NCBI RefSeq assembly: GCF_000737695.1
Contig: NZ_JPRM01000055.1
Location: forward strand, 1 to 64,000
Length of the DNA stretch: 64,000 nucleotides
Direction of reading: 5' to 3'
DNA from: Flavobacterium hydatis
GTDB lineage: Bacteria; Bacteroidota; Bacteroidia; Flavobacteriales; Flavobacteriaceae
Of this stretch, positions 8,468 through 18,120 are shown in pieces. The translations under genes were made by a program, and so were the position numbers. The notes beneath the pieces are model-generated. The model was not told the DNA's origin and did not search any database. It saw nothing but the letters and a program-made list of their open reading frames with translations. Numbering within the stretch: the first letter of the stretch is position 1; each line of letters opens with the position of its first letter.

Positions 8468-9916
8468 ATGAAAAAACTAAATAGAGAAAATATAGGATTA
8501 TCCGACAAACTTCCAATAAAAATTGTTCAATTTGGAGAAGGAAATTTTTTGAGAGCATTTGTAGAATTTGCTTTTCAGAAACTGAATCAAGATGCCAATT
8601 TTAATGCGGGAATTGCTGTTGTACAACCTATCGATAAAGGGTTGGTAAACATGATAAATGACCAAGACGGTTTGTACACCTTATTCATGAAAGGGATAAA
8701 AAAAGGAGAAGAAATTCAAGAAAAAGAATTGATTACCAATATTGTAAAAGCAATAGATCCTTACGCTTCTTTTAATGAGTTTTTGGCTTTAGCCAAAGAA
8801 GAAGAATTAGCTTTTATCATTTCTAATACAACCGAAGCAGGCATAGAATACATTGCTGGTGATAAACCTACAATGCAACCACCAGTTTCATTTCCGGCTA
8901 AATTAACGGTGCTTTTACATGAAAGATTCAAGCATTTTAATGGTGATAAATCTAAAGGATTAACTATTATTCCTTGCGAATTAATCAATTATAACTCGGA
9001 CACTTTAAAAGAAATTATACTAAAATATTGTACTGATTGGAGTCTGGAAGTAGATTTTACATTATGGCTTTTAAATCATTGTACTTTTCATAATACACTT
9101 GTAGATCGTATTGTTCCCGGGTATCCAAAAGATGAAATCGAAGAATATAACAAACAGTTGGATTATTCCGATAATTTGATTGTAAGTGCCGAAACATTCT
9201 TTTTATGGGTTATAGAAGGCGATGATAAATTGAAAGCTAAACTTCCGTTTGAGAAAACAAATCTCGACGTGAAGATTGTTGCTGATATGCAACCGTACAG
9301 AACTCGTAAGGTTCGAATTTTAAACGGTGCACATACTGCAATGGTTCCGTTTTCTATCCTTTATGGAAATGAAACGGTAAAAGAAACAGTTGATAATCCA
9401 TTTACAGGAAGTTTTGTAAATAAAGCCGTTTTTGATGAAATAAACGAAACATTAAACATGGATAAGGACGAACTAATAAGCTTCTCAGATGAAGTTTTGG
9501 ATCGTTTTAGAAACCCATTTATCAAGCATTTATTATCTAGCATTGCATTAAACTCTATTTCGAAATTTAAAGTTCGTGTTTTGCCAAGTTTAGTCGAATA
9601 TGTAGCAATTCACAACAAGCTTCCAATTCATTTAACGTTTGCTTTTGCTTGTTTGATCCGTTTTTATAAAGGCACTTGGCAAAATCAGACTTTACCAATT
9701 AATGATAGTGAAGATATTGTTACTTTCTTTAATGGACTTTGGAAGTCTGATGATTATACCAAAATAGCACGACTTACTTTACAGAATAAAAGTTTCTGGG
9801 ATGAAGATTTAACGTTGATTTCTGGTTTAACAGAAGTTATTGCAATAGCATTAGAAGAAATTGATGTAAACGGAATTGAGCAAGGTTTTATCAATTATGA
9901 AAAGAAATTAAAATAA
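8468..9916 (+). CDS. uxaB: Tagaturonate reductase (altronate oxidoreductase) UxaB
   Basis: UxaB reduces D-tagaturonate to D-altronate with NADH. The 482-residue protein belongs to the polyol-specific long-chain dehydrogenase family. Its N-terminal I-V-Q-F-G-E-G-N-F-L-R-A-F at about residues 18-30 closely resembles E. coli UxaB rather than UxuB. The K-V-R-I-L-N-G-A-H-T motif near residue 280 carries the catalytic Lys and Asn/His residues of the family. uxaA follows 20 bp later. The 196-bp gap from eda holds only the inverted repeat described above, so it is uncertain whether uxaB-uxaA has its own promoter. Confidence 0.93.
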   Translation: MKKLNRENIGLSDKLPIKIVQFGEGNFLRAFVEFAFQKLNQDANFNAGIAVVQPIDKGLVNMINDQDGLYTLFMKGIKKGEEIQEKELITNIVKAIDPYASFNEFLALAKEEELAFIISNTTEAGIEYIAGDKPTMQPPVSFPAKLTVLLHERFKHFNGDKSKGLTIIPCELINYNSDTLKEIILKYCTDWSLEVDFTLWLLNHCTFHNTLVDRIVPGYPKDEIEEYNKQLDYSDNLIVSAETFFLWVIEGDDKLKAKLPFEKTNLDVKIVADMQPYRTRKVRILNGAHTAMVPFSILYGNETVKETVDNPFTGSFVNKAVFDEINETLNMDKDELISFSDEVLDRFRNPFIKHLLSSIALNSISKFKVRVLPSLVEYVAIHNKLPIHLTFAFACLIRFYKGTWQNQTLPINDSEDIVTFFNGLWKSDDYTKIARLTLQNKSFWDEDLTLISGLTEVIAIALEEIDVNGIEQGFINYEKKLK

Positions 9917-9936
9917 TAACCTCATACATTTTTACG

Positions 9937-11553
9937 ATGCAAAAAAAATTAATAAAAGTTCATCCTACCGATAATGTAGCGGTAGCGTTAGTAAATCTAG
10001 TTGCTGGAGAAACTATTCAGTTTGAGGGAGAAACTATTACAATAGTTTCTGATACTAAATCGAAACATAAAATTGCTTTGTCTGATTTTGCGTCAGGCGA
10101 AAAAATTATTATGTACGGTGTTTTGGTCGGAAGAGCAAGCCAGACTATTGTAAAAGGCGATGTACTTACCATAAATAATGTAAAACATGAAAGCGCCAAA
10201 GTATTCGAAAAAACAGAATCGATAGGTTGGACTGTTCCTAATGTTGATAAATGGAAAGACAGAACTTTTAATGGATATCATAGAGAAGATGGACAAGTAG
10301 GAACTGAGAATGTTTGGTTGTTTTTTCCATTGGTTTTTTGTGAAAACAGAAATATCGAAATATTAAAAGATATTTTTGAGAAAGAATTAATGAAGCCTAA
10401 AGAGAATGATTATCAGTTGTTATTGCGCTCTTTGGTAAAATCAGAAAGTGGCGGCGCGAGTAATGAAGCGGCTTCTAATGATTCAAATTTATTCAATAAT
10501 ATCGAAGTAAAATTTATCACGCATCAAGGCGGTTGTGGTGGTATTCGTCAGGATTCGCATAGTTTGGCCAAACTGTTGGCTGGTTATGTAAATAATCCTA
10601 ACGTTGCAGGAGCAACAGTATTGAGTTTGGGTTGTCAGAACTTGCAGATTCAGATATTTAAAGATGCCTTAGACGAGATAAATCCTAATAGTACAAAGCC
10701 AGTTTTAATTTACGATCAGCAACAAATAGGAACTATCGAGGCAATGCTTAGTAGTGTTGTAAAAGATACATTTGAAGCGATAAAAAAGGCAAATGAATTA
10801 CAACGTACACCAGCTCCGTTATCTAAATTGAAAATTGGATTGGAATGTGGTGGCTCTGATGGATTCTCAGGAATTTCGGCTAACCCAACATTAGGTATAA
10901 CATCTGATTTATTGGCCGCTTTGGGCGGAACTACAATTCTATCGGAATTTCCAGAATTATGTGGAGTAGAGCAGGAGTTGGTAAACCGTTGCGTGGAAGA
11001 TGAGAGCGGAAAACGTTTCTTGGAATTGATGAAATGGTACGAAAAAACAGTTGTCGATGCAGGTTCGGGATTTGACATGAACCCATCACCAGGAAACATA
11101 AAAGACGGTTTAATTACTGATGCAATGAAATCGGCTGGAGCTGCCAAAAAAGGAGGAACTTCGCCTATTACAGGTGTTTTTGATTATGGAGAATACATTT
11201 CGAAACCGGGATTAACCTTACTTTGTACACCAGGAAATGATGTAGAATGTACTACAGCAATGGTTGGTTCTGGAGCAAATATGGTTTTGTTTACAACAGG
11301 TTTAGGAACTCCAACAGGAAACCCAATCGCACCAGTTGTAAAAATTTCATCAAACTCTGAGTTGGCTGCAAAAATGTCCGATATTATCGATATTGATACT
11401 GGTGGAATCATCACAGGAGAAAAAACTATTGAAGAAATGGGTGACGAAATGCTTGAATTTATAATAAATGTAGCAAGTGGAAAGATAAAAACCAAAGCTG
11501 CAATTCTAAATCAAAACGATTTTATTCCTTGGAAAAGAGGGGTTTCACTTTAG
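9937..11553 (+). CDS. uxaA: Altronate dehydratase UxaA
   Basis: UxaA dehydrates D-altronate to KDG, joining the galacturonate branch to KdgK and the aldolase. The 538-residue chain has an N-terminal SAF-type domain (about 1-95) and a catalytic domain with the Cys-containing H-Q-G-G-C-G-G-I near residue 196 and G-L-E-C-G-G-S-D-G-F-S-G near 305. Both are expected for this Fe-dependent family. It is somewhat longer than the roughly 495-residue E. coli protein. It is the last gene of the intracellular uronate cluster and is followed by a repeat-rich non-coding region. Confidence 0.94.
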   Translation: MQKKLIKVHPTDNVAVALVNLVAGETIQFEGETITIVSDTKSKHKIALSDFASGEKIIMYGVLVGRASQTIVKGDVLTINNVKHESAKVFEKTESIGWTVPNVDKWKDRTFNGYHREDGQVGTENVWLFFPLVFCENRNIEILKDIFEKELMKPKENDYQLLLRSLVKSESGGASNEAASNDSNLFNNIEVKFITHQGGCGGIRQDSHSLAKLLAGYVNNPNVAGATVLSLGCQNLQIQIFKDALDEINPNSTKPVLIYDQQQIGTIEAMLSSVVKDTFEAIKKANELQRTPAPLSKLKIGLECGGSDGFSGISANPTLGITSDLLAALGGTTILSEFPELCGVEQELVNRCVEDESGKRFLELMKWYEKTVVDAGSGFDMNPSPGNIKDGLITDAMKSAGAAKKGGTSPITGVFDYGEYISKPGLTLLCTPGNDVECTTAMVGSGANMVLFTTGLGTPTGNPIAPVVKISSNSELAAKMSDIIDIDTGGIITGEKTIEEMGDEMLEFIINVASGKIKTKAAILNQNDFIPWKRGVSL

Positions 11554-11576
11554 ACTTGGTTCGTGGTTAAAAATTT

Positions 11577-11803
11577 AACCGCAAAGAAAGCAAAGATTTA
11601 CGCAAAGAGCGTGAAGATTTGAACCATTAAGGGATTAAGAAAAATTAAGTAAAAGGCTATCAGAAATGATGGTCTTTTTTTGTTTAATTCCCATTCAGTC
11701 TTGTCACCCTGAGGAACGAAGGGTTTCCATGAGTAGCTCGACAATCTAAAAAAAACTTTGTGTTAGTTTCTTGCGGAGACCCTTCGTTCCTCAGGGTGAC
11801 AAG
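11577..11803. repeat. Hairpin repeat complex after uxaA
   Basis: Positions 11577-11645 hold a partial copy of the TTAACCGCAAAG element seen at 6277-6528. Positions 11700-11803 form a long hairpin. Its 29-bp arms (11700-11728 and 11775-11803, built on CACCCTGAGGAACGAAGGGT) have one mismatch and enclose a 46-base loop. The loop matches, in reverse complement, the loop of the 6329-6426 hairpin although the arms differ. The hairpin may help end uxaA transcripts. Confidence 0.82.
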
Positions 11804-11853
11804 TTTGTGGTTGTTTTACTTAAAATAATAAGCTTTACAATTTGCTTCTTTAT

Positions 11854-12061
11854 GAAACTTATATTTTCTTAAATGACTTATATGTTTCAAATTTTTTTGA
11901 CCATATAAGCGATATAAGTTCATTTATGCGAAGTGTTTATAAAACTTATATTTCCTTAAATGACTTATATGGTTCAAAACGATTTGCTACAAAAAGGTAA
12001 CCATTTAAGTGATATAAGTTCATTTAAGCGAAGCGCTTATAAAACTTAATTTCTCTTAATC
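11854..12061. repeat. Tandem repeat, 88-bp unit, two copies plus a remnant
   Basis: Copies start near 11854 and 11941, each with AACTTATATTT, TTAAATGACTTATATG, GATATAAGTTCATTTA and GCGAAG words; a truncated third copy runs to about 12061. The unit includes inverted CTTATATG/CATATAAG words. A single related copy is at 40354-40422. The array lies between uxaA and the convergent lacI-type gene and has no coding potential. Confidence 0.78.
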
Positions 12062-12083
12062 TCTTAATGGTAAAAGAAAAAAC

Positions 12084-13112
12084 TTAATGAGTAGTTCTTG
12101 CAGATGATTTACGAATGTGTAATTCAGGTTTCAGGACTACCTTTTTTTCTATCATGATCTTATCAGTTTTCTCCATTTGTTCTAAGAAAACACGAGCCGC
12201 CATTTTGCCCATTTCTAATGGAGACTGATCTACAGAAGTTATAGATAATTCCATGAATTTAGTAAAAGGTTCGTTACTAAAACCAGCAACACAAAAATCG
12301 GCTGGAATAGTAATATCTCGGGCTCTTAATTCCTGAATTGCTCCTAAAGCAGCAAAATCACTCGAAGAAAATATAGCATCTGGTGGCGTATCGTATTGCA
12401 TCAAAACATCTAATGCTGCTTTACCTGCATCTACGCTACTTTTGGATTGAATAACATATTTTTCGTCAAACTGAATTCCGCTATCTAGCAAGGCTTGTTT
12501 GTAACCAAGAAACCTATTTTTGAAAATTTCAAGCGATTGATCTCCAGAAAAATGTGCAATACATTTACATCCTTGATTTATTAGATGTTTAGTAGTTTCG
12601 TATCCGCCCTTAAAGTCATCAATAGTTACAGAACTAACTCCGTTGATATCTTTTTTTCTGTCAAAAAATATTAGAGGAACGTTGTTATTAACGATATTCA
12701 TAAATGCTCCGTCATTTTCATTTGTAACATCGGTAACCGACATCAAAATCCCATCTACCTGAGCATCAAGTAATGTATGTAGATTTTCGTTTTCCCTTTT
12801 AGGATTCTCGTGTGTTTGACAAATAATTACATGAAAGCCATGAGGATGTAATTCTTCTTCGATACCTCTAATTACTGAGGCAAAAAAATTACTATCGATA
12901 CGAGGAACAATAACACCTACATTATTGCTTCTTCCGCTTTGTAATGCAAGAGCAAGTCTGTTTTGTTTATAGTTCATCGAAGCTGCAGTTTCCATAACTA
13001 ACTTACGCGTACTTTCTTTAATCTTAGGATTATTATTTAATGCTCTAGATACAGTAGCAGCTGTGATATTTAGTCTTTCGGCAATATCATAAATAGTTAT
13101 TTTTTCGCTCAT
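12084..13112 (-). CDS. LacI-family pectin/uronate regulator
   Basis: This 342-residue protein starts with the LacI-type helix-turn-helix (I-T-I-Y-D-I-A-E-R-L-N-I-T-A-A-T-V-S-R-A-L, about residues 4-24) and hinge. A periplasmic-binding-protein-like effector domain follows (G-V-I-V-P-R near 68, F-S-S-S-D-F-A-A-L-G near 240). It lies between the uronate-catabolic genes and the first SusCD unit. The palindrome TGTAATCGATTACA, with the central CG typical of LacI-family operators, occurs at the promoters on both sides. A related site at 13180-13193 lies 67 bp in front of its own start, with a minus-strand TATTTTTG element at 13142-13149, which suggests autoregulation. KDG or a related uronate intermediate would be a plausible inducer; the sequence does not show which. 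Repression is inferred from operator position. Confidence 0.9.
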   Translation of the reverse strand: MSEKITIYDIAERLNITAATVSRALNNNPKIKESTRKLVMETAASMNYKQNRLALALQSGRSNNVGVIVPRIDSNFFASVIRGIEEELHPHGFHVIICQTHENPKRENENLHTLLDAQVDGILMSVTDVTNENDGAFMNIVNNNVPLIFFDRKKDINGVSSVTIDDFKGGYETTKHLINQGCKCIAHFSGDQSLEIFKNRFLGYKQALLDSGIQFDEKYVIQSKSSVDAGKAALDVLMQYDTPPDAIFSSSDFAALGAIQELRARDITIPADFCVAGFSNEPFTKFMELSITSVDQSPLEMGKMAARVFLEQMEKTDKIMIEKKVVLKPELHIRKSSARTTH

Positions 13113-13179
13113 GCAGCAGTCGTCTTTTTATTAGTAAGTTACAAAAATAAGAATTTTTTTAACATTATCTAATGGTTGC

Positions 13180-13193
13180 TGTTATCGATTACT
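13180..13193. promoter_or_regulatory. Auxiliary LacI-type operator between lacI and GH28
   Basis: TGTTATCGATTACT differs at two positions from the perfect palindrome. It lies upstream of the putative minus-strand -7 element of the regulator gene (13142-13149) and exactly 164 bp before the main operator at 13344. The same 14 bases recur at 22134-22147. Confidence 0.7.
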
Positions 13194-13312
13194 TTATTTC
13201 TGTGTTAAGACTTTTAATACTGCATTATGGTAATAAATTGTTGCTTTTTTTGAACTAAATATAATTTTATTTGTGATTAAAAATTAAATATCTAATTTTT
13301 ATCTAAATATAT

Positions 13313-13357
13313 TTGGCGCATTCAAAGTAATTATATATTTTCGTGTAATCGATTACA
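13313..13357 (+). promoter_or_regulatory. GH28-SusCD promoter and perfect operator
   Basis: TTG at 13313-13315 is followed after 20 bp by TATTTTCG at 13336-13343, a near match to TAnnTTTG. The perfect palindrome TGTAATCGATTACA follows at 13344-13357. The layout (TTTGGC, then TTCAAA, then the -7 element, then the operator) is shared with 22267-22311. Confidence 0.82.
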
Positions 13358-13403
13358 TTAATTACGTAGTTGTTACAAACCGAATTCTAAAAACTATACC
13401 ACA

Positions 13404-14837
13404 ATGCTTATAAATAAACCAATACTTGCGAATACTAAATATATTTATGTAGTAATTACAGCTTTATTTTTATCATGTATTTCGTCTTCAAAATTACAAG
13501 CTCAAAAAAATCCCTGGAAGGAAATGGAAGAAATTATCAAAAAAATTCCTACCACAAAATTTCCCGATAAAAACTTTAACATAAACGAGTACGGAGCAAT
13601 CTCTGATGGAGTTACCGATAATACACAGGCATTTAAAAAAGCTATTGAAGCTTGTGTTGCAGGTGGCGGTGGAAAGGTAGTTGTTCCTGACGGAAAATAT
13701 TTAACTGGCGCAATACATTTAGATGATAATGTGAATTTATATCTTAATGATAACGCTGAGATTTTATTTAGTACAAATCCTAAAGATTATCCTATAGTTC
13801 ATACCTCTTTTGAAGGAACAGAAATGATGAATTATTCTCCTTTTATATATGCTTACAAAAAAACAAATGTTGCAGTAACTGGAAAAGGTACACTTAACGG
13901 ACAATCGAGTACCAAAAACTGGTGGACTTGGGCTGGTAAGGGCTATGGTTGGGAAAAAGGAATGCCAAGCCAGAATGATCCGTTAAATAGACCAACATTG
14001 GTAGAAATGGGAGAAATAGGAACACCAGTAGCAGAAAGAGTTTTTGGAGAAGGACATTATATACGTCCGAATTTCTTAGAATTCTTCGAGTGTAATACAG
14101 TATTAGTAAAAGATGTAAAAATTATCGATGTGCCTTCGTGGGTTATTCATCCTATGAAATCTAGAGATGTAATTGTAGATGGAGTTACAATAATAAGTCA
14201 TGGACCTAATAACGACGGTTGTGATCCAGAATATTCTCAGAATGTAATTATCAGAAACTGCACTTTTAATACAGGAGATGATTGTATTGCCATAAAATCT
14301 GGACGTGATGGTGATGGAAGAAGAGTAGGAATCCCGAGTAAAAATATCATTGTTCAGAATTGTAAAATGATAGATGGTCACGGAGGAGTTGTAATGGGAA
14401 GTGAGATATCTGCGGGTGTAAGCAACGTTTTTGTTGAAAATTGCATCATGGATAGTCCAAATCTTGATAGAGCTATACGAATTAAAACCAACTCAAAACG
14501 AGGTGGGCTTACTGAGAATGTTTACGTAAGAAACATTGAAGTAGGAACTGTTGCCGAAAGTGTTTTGAGAGTTACTATGTTTTACGACATCTACGGTAGC
14601 CAAGTAGGAGATTTTATCCCTGCAATACGAAATATTAATCTAGAAAATATTAAAGTTAAAAACGGAGGGAAATATGGTATCCTGGCAGATGGATATAAAG
14701 AATCGCCTATAGAAAACATCACGTTTACAAATGTTGTAATAGACAAAGTAGGTGAGCCGTACTCGCTAAAACATGTAAAGAATATAAAATTTAATAATAC
14801 CTACATCAATGGGGTTAAAATGAAAAACATAAAATGA
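13404..14837 (+). CDS. GH28 polygalacturonase
   Basis: This 477-residue GH28 glycoside hydrolase has an N-terminal signal peptide (hydrophobic stretch at about 13-27, likely cleavage after L-Q-A near residue 33). It should be periplasmic or surface-exposed and cleave galacturonan. All four family motifs are present: N-N-D-G at 269-272, G-D-D at 291-293, G-H-G at 325-327 and R-I-K at 359-361, covering the catalytic Asp residues and the substrate-binding Arg and Lys. The protein is longer than simple endo-polygalacturonases, and an exo-acting enzyme or one with a special substrate is possible. It is the first gene after the operator-controlled promoter, 56 bp before susC. A short direct repeat of ATGAAAAACATA spans its stop codon. 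Confidence 0.9.
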   Translation: MLINKPILANTKYIYVVITALFLSCISSSKLQAQKNPWKEMEEIIKKIPTTKFPDKNFNINEYGAISDGVTDNTQAFKKAIEACVAGGGGKVVVPDGKYLTGAIHLDDNVNLYLNDNAEILFSTNPKDYPIVHTSFEGTEMMNYSPFIYAYKKTNVAVTGKGTLNGQSSTKNWWTWAGKGYGWEKGMPSQNDPLNRPTLVEMGEIGTPVAERVFGEGHYIRPNFLEFFECNTVLVKDVKIIDVPSWVIHPMKSRDVIVDGVTIISHGPNNDGCDPEYSQNVIIRNCTFNTGDDCIAIKSGRDGDGRRVGIPSKNIIVQNCKMIDGHGGVVMGSEISAGVSNVFVENCIMDSPNLDRAIRIKTNSKRGGLTENVYVRNIEVGTVAESVLRVTMFYDIYGSQVGDFIPAIRNINLENIKVKNGGKYGILADGYKESPIENITFTNVVIDKVGEPYSLKHVKNIKFNNTYINGVKMKNIK

Positions 14838-14893
14838 AAAACATAGAATAAACAACTTAAAACAAACAAACCTTAACTATTAAAACTAAATTT

Positions 14894-17800
14894 ATGAACA
14901 ATAACCATATATTAAAAAAAGGGGCAAGAAGTTATTTTGTCTGGACTTTTTTTCTGGTATTTCTCCTGAGCAATCAAATATTTGCTCAGAGTGTAACAGT
15001 AGAAGGTGTCATTAAAGACGGCTCGGGTTTAACCTTACCCGGTGTAAATGTATTAGAAAAAGGGTCGAGCAATGGTGTTTCTACCGACTTTGACGGACAT
15101 TATAAAATCAAGCTCACAAATTCGAATTCAGTATTAACTTTCTCCTTTATAGGGTTTAAAACTAAAGAGATTGCTGCTGGAGGAAAAACTAAAATAGATA
15201 TTGTATTAAGCGAAGATGCTAATACATTAAACGAGGTGGTTGTTATCGGATACGGATCTGTAAAAAAAGGGGATGTAACTGGTGCTGTTTCTACTTTATC
15301 TGGTAATGATGTAAGAAAGACGCCAATTGCAAACGTAGCCGAAGCATTAACAGGACGTATAGCAGGGGTTCAGGTAATATCTTCAGAAGGATCGCCAGAT
15401 TCAGAAGTTAAAATCAGAATTCGTGGTGGAGGATCTTTAACACAAGATAGCTCTCCTTTAATAATAGTAGATGGATTTCCTGTAAATAGCATGAGTGATA
15501 TTTCTCCATCTGATATTGAAACGATTACTACTTTAAAAGATGCTGCTTCTACAGCTATTTATGGTTCCAGAGGTGCAAATGGAGTAATTATTATTACGAC
15601 CAAAAGTGGTAAAGATGGTAAAATTTCGGTGAACTTTAATATGTTCTACGGAATGAAAAAGATGGCTAATGAAATTGATGTTCTTGCGCCAGATGATTTT
15701 GTAAAATGGCAATATGAATATGCTTTATTAGCAAAAGGAAATGCAGATTCTTATGAAAAATATTTTGGATCATGGCAAGATTATGACATGTACAAAGGGG
15801 TAAAAGGAGATAATTGGCAAAAACAAATTTATGGTCGTACTGGCGAAGTACAAAGCCGTGATTTAGCCATACGTGGAGGTTCGGATAAAATTAATTTCAA
15901 TTTTAATTATGCTCATTATGACGAAACTGCCATTATGCAAGGTTCAGATTTTAAAAGAGATAACTTATCGCTTGCGCTAAAAAGCAAGGCGAGTGAAAAA
16001 GTTGATCTTACCTTTACGATGCGTTATTCTAATGCAGAGATAAATGGAGGAGGAGCTAATGAGCAAAATGAAGTTTCATCAAACGATTCTCGTTTAAAAC
16101 ACGCTGTGGGTTATTCGCCAATACCAATGCCAGGATTAACAACAGATGATACAGATGAGGCAGTATCGGGATATCTTGTAAATCCTTTTGTGGCTGTAGC
16201 CGATAACGACCGTCAGCAGTTTAGAAAAAACTTTAATATGTTAGGTAGTTTTTCTTGGAAAATTACTGATAAACTGGTTTTTAAAACAGATTTAGGACTT
16301 GATAATTATAACTATTTAGATTCTCGTTTTTACGGACGTTCTACTTATTATGTTGCTAATAAACCTGCAGCTACATTACAAGGAATGCCAGCGCTTATTA
16401 TGAGTGATCGTAAAGATGTTCGTTTTAGAAATGCAAATACTCTTAATTATGATTTTAAAAAATCATTAGGAGATAATCATAATTTAAAAATACTTGTGGG
16501 AGAAGAATCTATTAATTCTCAAAGAAATGATGTAAATACAACTTTACAAGGATTCCCTAAGTTTTTTGATTTTGACCAAGCAAAAAAACTGACATCACAA
16601 GGAAAACCGATCTCTGTAGATAATTATTATTTTGCTGATGATAAATTACTTTCGTTCTTTGGACGTATAAACTACGATTATAAAGATCGCTATATTTTTA
16701 CAGCAACATATCGTGCCGATGGTTCGAGCAAGTTTGCCGATGGTAACAAATGGGGATATTTTCCAGCAGCAGCAGCAGCATGGAAAATATCTGAAGAAAG
16801 TTTCCTGAAAGAAGTTTCTTGGATAAACTCACTTAAAGTAAGATTAAGTTATGGAGAGGCAGGAAATAATAATATCCCAACTGGACAAACAGTTAAAATT
16901 TTAGAATCAACTCCATCCGCTTGGATAGATGGCACTGAGAATTATTGGGCTGCACCAAATATTTTATATAATCCAGACCTAAAATGGGAAACTACTGTAA
17001 CGCAAAACTTAGGATTAGATTTTGATTTCTTCAAAAGTCGCGTAAATGGATCTTTTGAAATGTATAAAAATGTAACAAAAGATCTTTTGATAAATTTCCT
17101 TATTGCAGGATCAGGTTATTCTAGCCAATATAGAAATATGGGAGAAACTCAGAACACAGGTTTTGAGGCAACATTAAATGTTGTGGCGATACAAAAACAG
17201 AATTATGGTTTGAATTTCTCTTTTAACGTAGGTATAAATAAAAACCGTATTAACTCACTTGGGGTTATGAATGGATTTAATCCTTCGAGCACTTGGAACT
17301 CTGCAATAGATGGAGATTATCAGGTAAAAGTAGGTCAGCCTATAGGTGTGATGTACGGCTTTAAAAATGATGGTCGTTACGAAGTATCTGATTTTGATTT
17401 TGATGGAACGAAGTATACTTTAAAACCAGGAATTGCAAACAGCTCAGGTATTGTTGGGGCTGTGCAGCCAGGTAGTATGAAACTAAAAGATTTAAATGGT
17501 GATGGTGTTGTAACTGTAGATGATCGTGCAATAATTGGAGATTCTAATCCAAAATATAGCGGAGGATTTGTAATTAATGGAAACGCTTATGGATTCGATC
17601 TTTCGGCTTCTTTTAACTATAGTATTGGTAATGACGTTTATAATGCTAATAAAGTTGAATTTACTACATCTACGCCAAACGGACAATATAGAAATTTAAG
17701 TACAGATATGGCCGATGGAAACAGATGGACAAATCTTGATCCAGCTTCAGGACAATTAGTAACAGATCCTGCTGCACTAACAGCGCTTAATGCAAACACT

Positions 17801-18103
17801 ACAATGTGGTCGCCTTATATGAATCGTTATGTATTTAGTGATTGGGCTGTCGAAGATGGTTCTTTTTTAAGACTTAACACGCTAACATTAGGATATACAT
17901 CTCCAAATTCACTTATTTCTGCATTGGGAGTTTCTAAATTAAGATTTTACCTTACTGCTACTAATGTTTTCCTTCTTACAAACTATTCGGGACCAGATCC
18001 AGAGGTTTCTACAAGAAGAAAAACACCACTAACTCCGGGTGTAGATTATTCTGCATATCCGCGTAGCAGACAATTGGTTTTTGGTTTAAACCTTAATTTT
18101 TAA
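14894..18103 (+). CDS. SusC/RagA-type TonB-dependent receptor 1
   Basis: This 1069-residue outer-membrane transporter of the SusC class should import pectic oligosaccharides with TonB energy, under the SusD lid encoded next. In order it shows a signal peptide ending F-A-Q near residue 32, a carboxypeptidase-regulatory-like domain (about 35-110), the N-E-V-V-V-I-G-Y-G TonB-box/plug start near residue 113, a plug with G-A-N-G-V-I-I-I-T-T-K near 228, and a C-terminal beta-barrel ending in an aromatic residue (N-L-N-F). It is preceded by GH28 and followed 17 bp later by susD. Its specificity for galacturonan is inferred from the operon. Confidence 0.95.
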   Translation: MNNNHILKKGARSYFVWTFFLVFLLSNQIFAQSVTVEGVIKDGSGLTLPGVNVLEKGSSNGVSTDFDGHYKIKLTNSNSVLTFSFIGFKTKEIAAGGKTKIDIVLSEDANTLNEVVVIGYGSVKKGDVTGAVSTLSGNDVRKTPIANVAEALTGRIAGVQVISSEGSPDSEVKIRIRGGGSLTQDSSPLIIVDGFPVNSMSDISPSDIETITTLKDAASTAIYGSRGANGVIIITTKSGKDGKISVNFNMFYGMKKMANEIDVLAPDDFVKWQYEYALLAKGNADSYEKYFGSWQDYDMYKGVKGDNWQKQIYGRTGEVQSRDLAIRGGSDKINFNFNYAHYDETAIMQGSDFKRDNLSLALKSKASEKVDLTFTMRYSNAEINGGGANEQNEVSSNDSRLKHAVGYSPIPMPGLTTDDTDEAVSGYLVNPFVAVADNDRQQFRKNFNMLGSFSWKITDKLVFKTDLGLDNYNYLDSRFYGRSTYYVANKPAATLQGMPALIMSDRKDVRFRNANTLNYDFKKSLGDNHNLKILVGEESINSQRNDVNTTLQGFPKFFDFDQAKKLTSQGKPISVDNYYFADDKLLSFFGRINYDYKDRYIFTATYRADGSSKFADGNKWGYFPAAAAAWKISEESFLKEVSWINSLKVRLSYGEAGNNNIPTGQTVKILESTPSAWIDGTENYWAAPNILYNPDLKWETTVTQNLGLDFDFFKSRVNGSFEMYKNVTKDLLINFLIAGSGYSSQYRNMGETQNTGFEATLNVVAIQKQNYGLNFSFNVGINKNRINSLGVMNGFNPSSTWNSAIDGDYQVKVGQPIGVMYGFKNDGRYEVSDFDFDGTKYTLKPGIANSSGIVGAVQPGSMKLKDLNGDGVVTVDDRAIIGDSNPKYSGGFVINGNAYGFDLSASFNYSIGNDVYNANKVEFTTSTPNGQYRNLSTDMADGNRWTNLDPASGQLVTDPAALTALNANTTMWSPYMNRYVFSDWAVEDGSFLRLNTLTLGYTSPNSLISALGVSKLRFYLTATNVFLLTNYSGPDPEVSTRRKTPLTPGVDYSAYPRSRQLVFGLNLNF

Positions 18104-18120
18104 TTTAACACGTATCAAAG

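Noticed and set aside
10716-11147. 143-codon ORF opposite altronate dehydratase
   Set aside because: Shadow of a well-supported gene; Ser/Pro-rich translation typical of antisense frames.
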